Assembly (NCBI RefSeq): GCF_015221995.1
Contig: NZ_JADFFM010000001.1
Location: 2,232,001 to 2,296,000 of the forward strand
Direction of reading: 5' to 3'
From: Mucilaginibacter boryungensis
Lineage (GTDB): Bacteria; Bacteroidota; Bacteroidia; Sphingobacteriales; Sphingobacteriaceae
DNA: 64,000 bases
Position 1 is the first letter of the stretch. The number at the start of each line of letters is the position of its first letter. Below are positions 63,937 to 64,000 of this stretch, one piece after another. The position numbers were made by a program, and so were the translations under genes. The notes below the pieces were generated by a model. The model was not told the origin of the DNA. It ran no database searches and was given only the letters and a program-made list of their open reading frames with translations.

Positions 63937-64000
63937 TTATTTTTCCAGCCAAAGCTGCATTAATGAAATAAGCCTGTCTATATCTACCGGTTTAGTGATA
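63937..64000 (-). CDS. C-terminal end of a REC-domain protein (partial)
   Basis: The minus-strand frame from the window edge reads ITKPVDIDRLISLMQLWLEK and stops with TAA at 63937-63939. ITKPVD and the final helix match the end of REC domains, and it closely parallels the last residues of the giant poly-HAMP kinase. Its stop is 2 bp before the cheR ATG, so the protein belongs to the same operon. It is probably a hybrid kinase or response regulator continuing beyond the window. Confidence 0.8.
   Translation of the reverse strand, partial: ITKPVDIDRLISLMQLWLEK

Overview
The window looks like a chromosomal segment from a Bacteroidota bacterium of the Sphingobacteriaceae type (Mucilaginibacter or Pedobacter-like). 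The signs are promoters with the Bacteroidota -7 box TAnnTTTG and few Shine-Dalgarno sites, many secreted proteins, GH92, GH43-like and CE4 carbohydrate enzymes, BatA and DUF4199 proteins, hybrid histidine kinases, and a CcmBCDEF-type cytochrome c maturation set. The genus is inferred from gene content. I see no phage, transposase, integrase, CRISPR or rRNA.

Layout. 0-7.6 kb: CorA, MsrA, type II NADH dehydrogenase, an alpha/beta hydrolase, then argB-proC-aspartate kinase. 7.6-15.1 kb: a leftward three-gene phosphorelay operon (an 1882-residue soluble poly-HAMP hybrid kinase, a REC-kinase and a single REC protein), with a decayed GH16 tail beside it. 15.4-17.7 kb: a secreted ApbE flavin transferase followed 3 bp later by a Tat-exported Gfo/Idh/MocA oxidoreductase. 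17.7-21.5 kb: two secreted polysaccharide-active proteins lying between an intact tRNA-Ser(GCT) and a partial decayed copy of its 3' end plus terminator. 21.5-33 kb: PgpH-like c-di-AMP phosphodiesterase, thiolase, POT transporter, polyprenol-phosphate mannosyltransferase-like enzyme, RuvB, GH92 and a polysaccharide deacetylase. 33-40.9 kb: QueG, a DEDD exonuclease, two DUF3857/transglutaminase-like proteins, a 42-residue membrane protein and a TMEM175 channel. 40.9-51.4 kb: a BatA / dihydroorotase-like / DUF4199 operon, DUF72, a lipoprotein, and a DUF2520-ferredoxin-IscX-KdsC-Maf run. 51.6-59.9 kb: ccm genes interleaved with glutamate dehydrogenase and two envelope proteins. 60-64 kb: Ogt, then hybrid kinase, CheB, CheR and the tail of another REC protein.

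The most interesting observation is in the ApbE pair. The Tat-exported Gfo/Idh/MocA protein carries D-G-V-T-G-A-T at residues 319-325, an exact match to the ApbE flavinylation signal Dxx(S/T)GA(S/T). This predicts an exported dehydrogenase-fold protein with covalent FMN. Other points are a dihydroorotase homologue lacking all canonical metal ligands, a Cys-type CcmE, a transglutaminase-like pair with one member lacking the catalytic Cys, and the tRNA-Ser-flanked segment.
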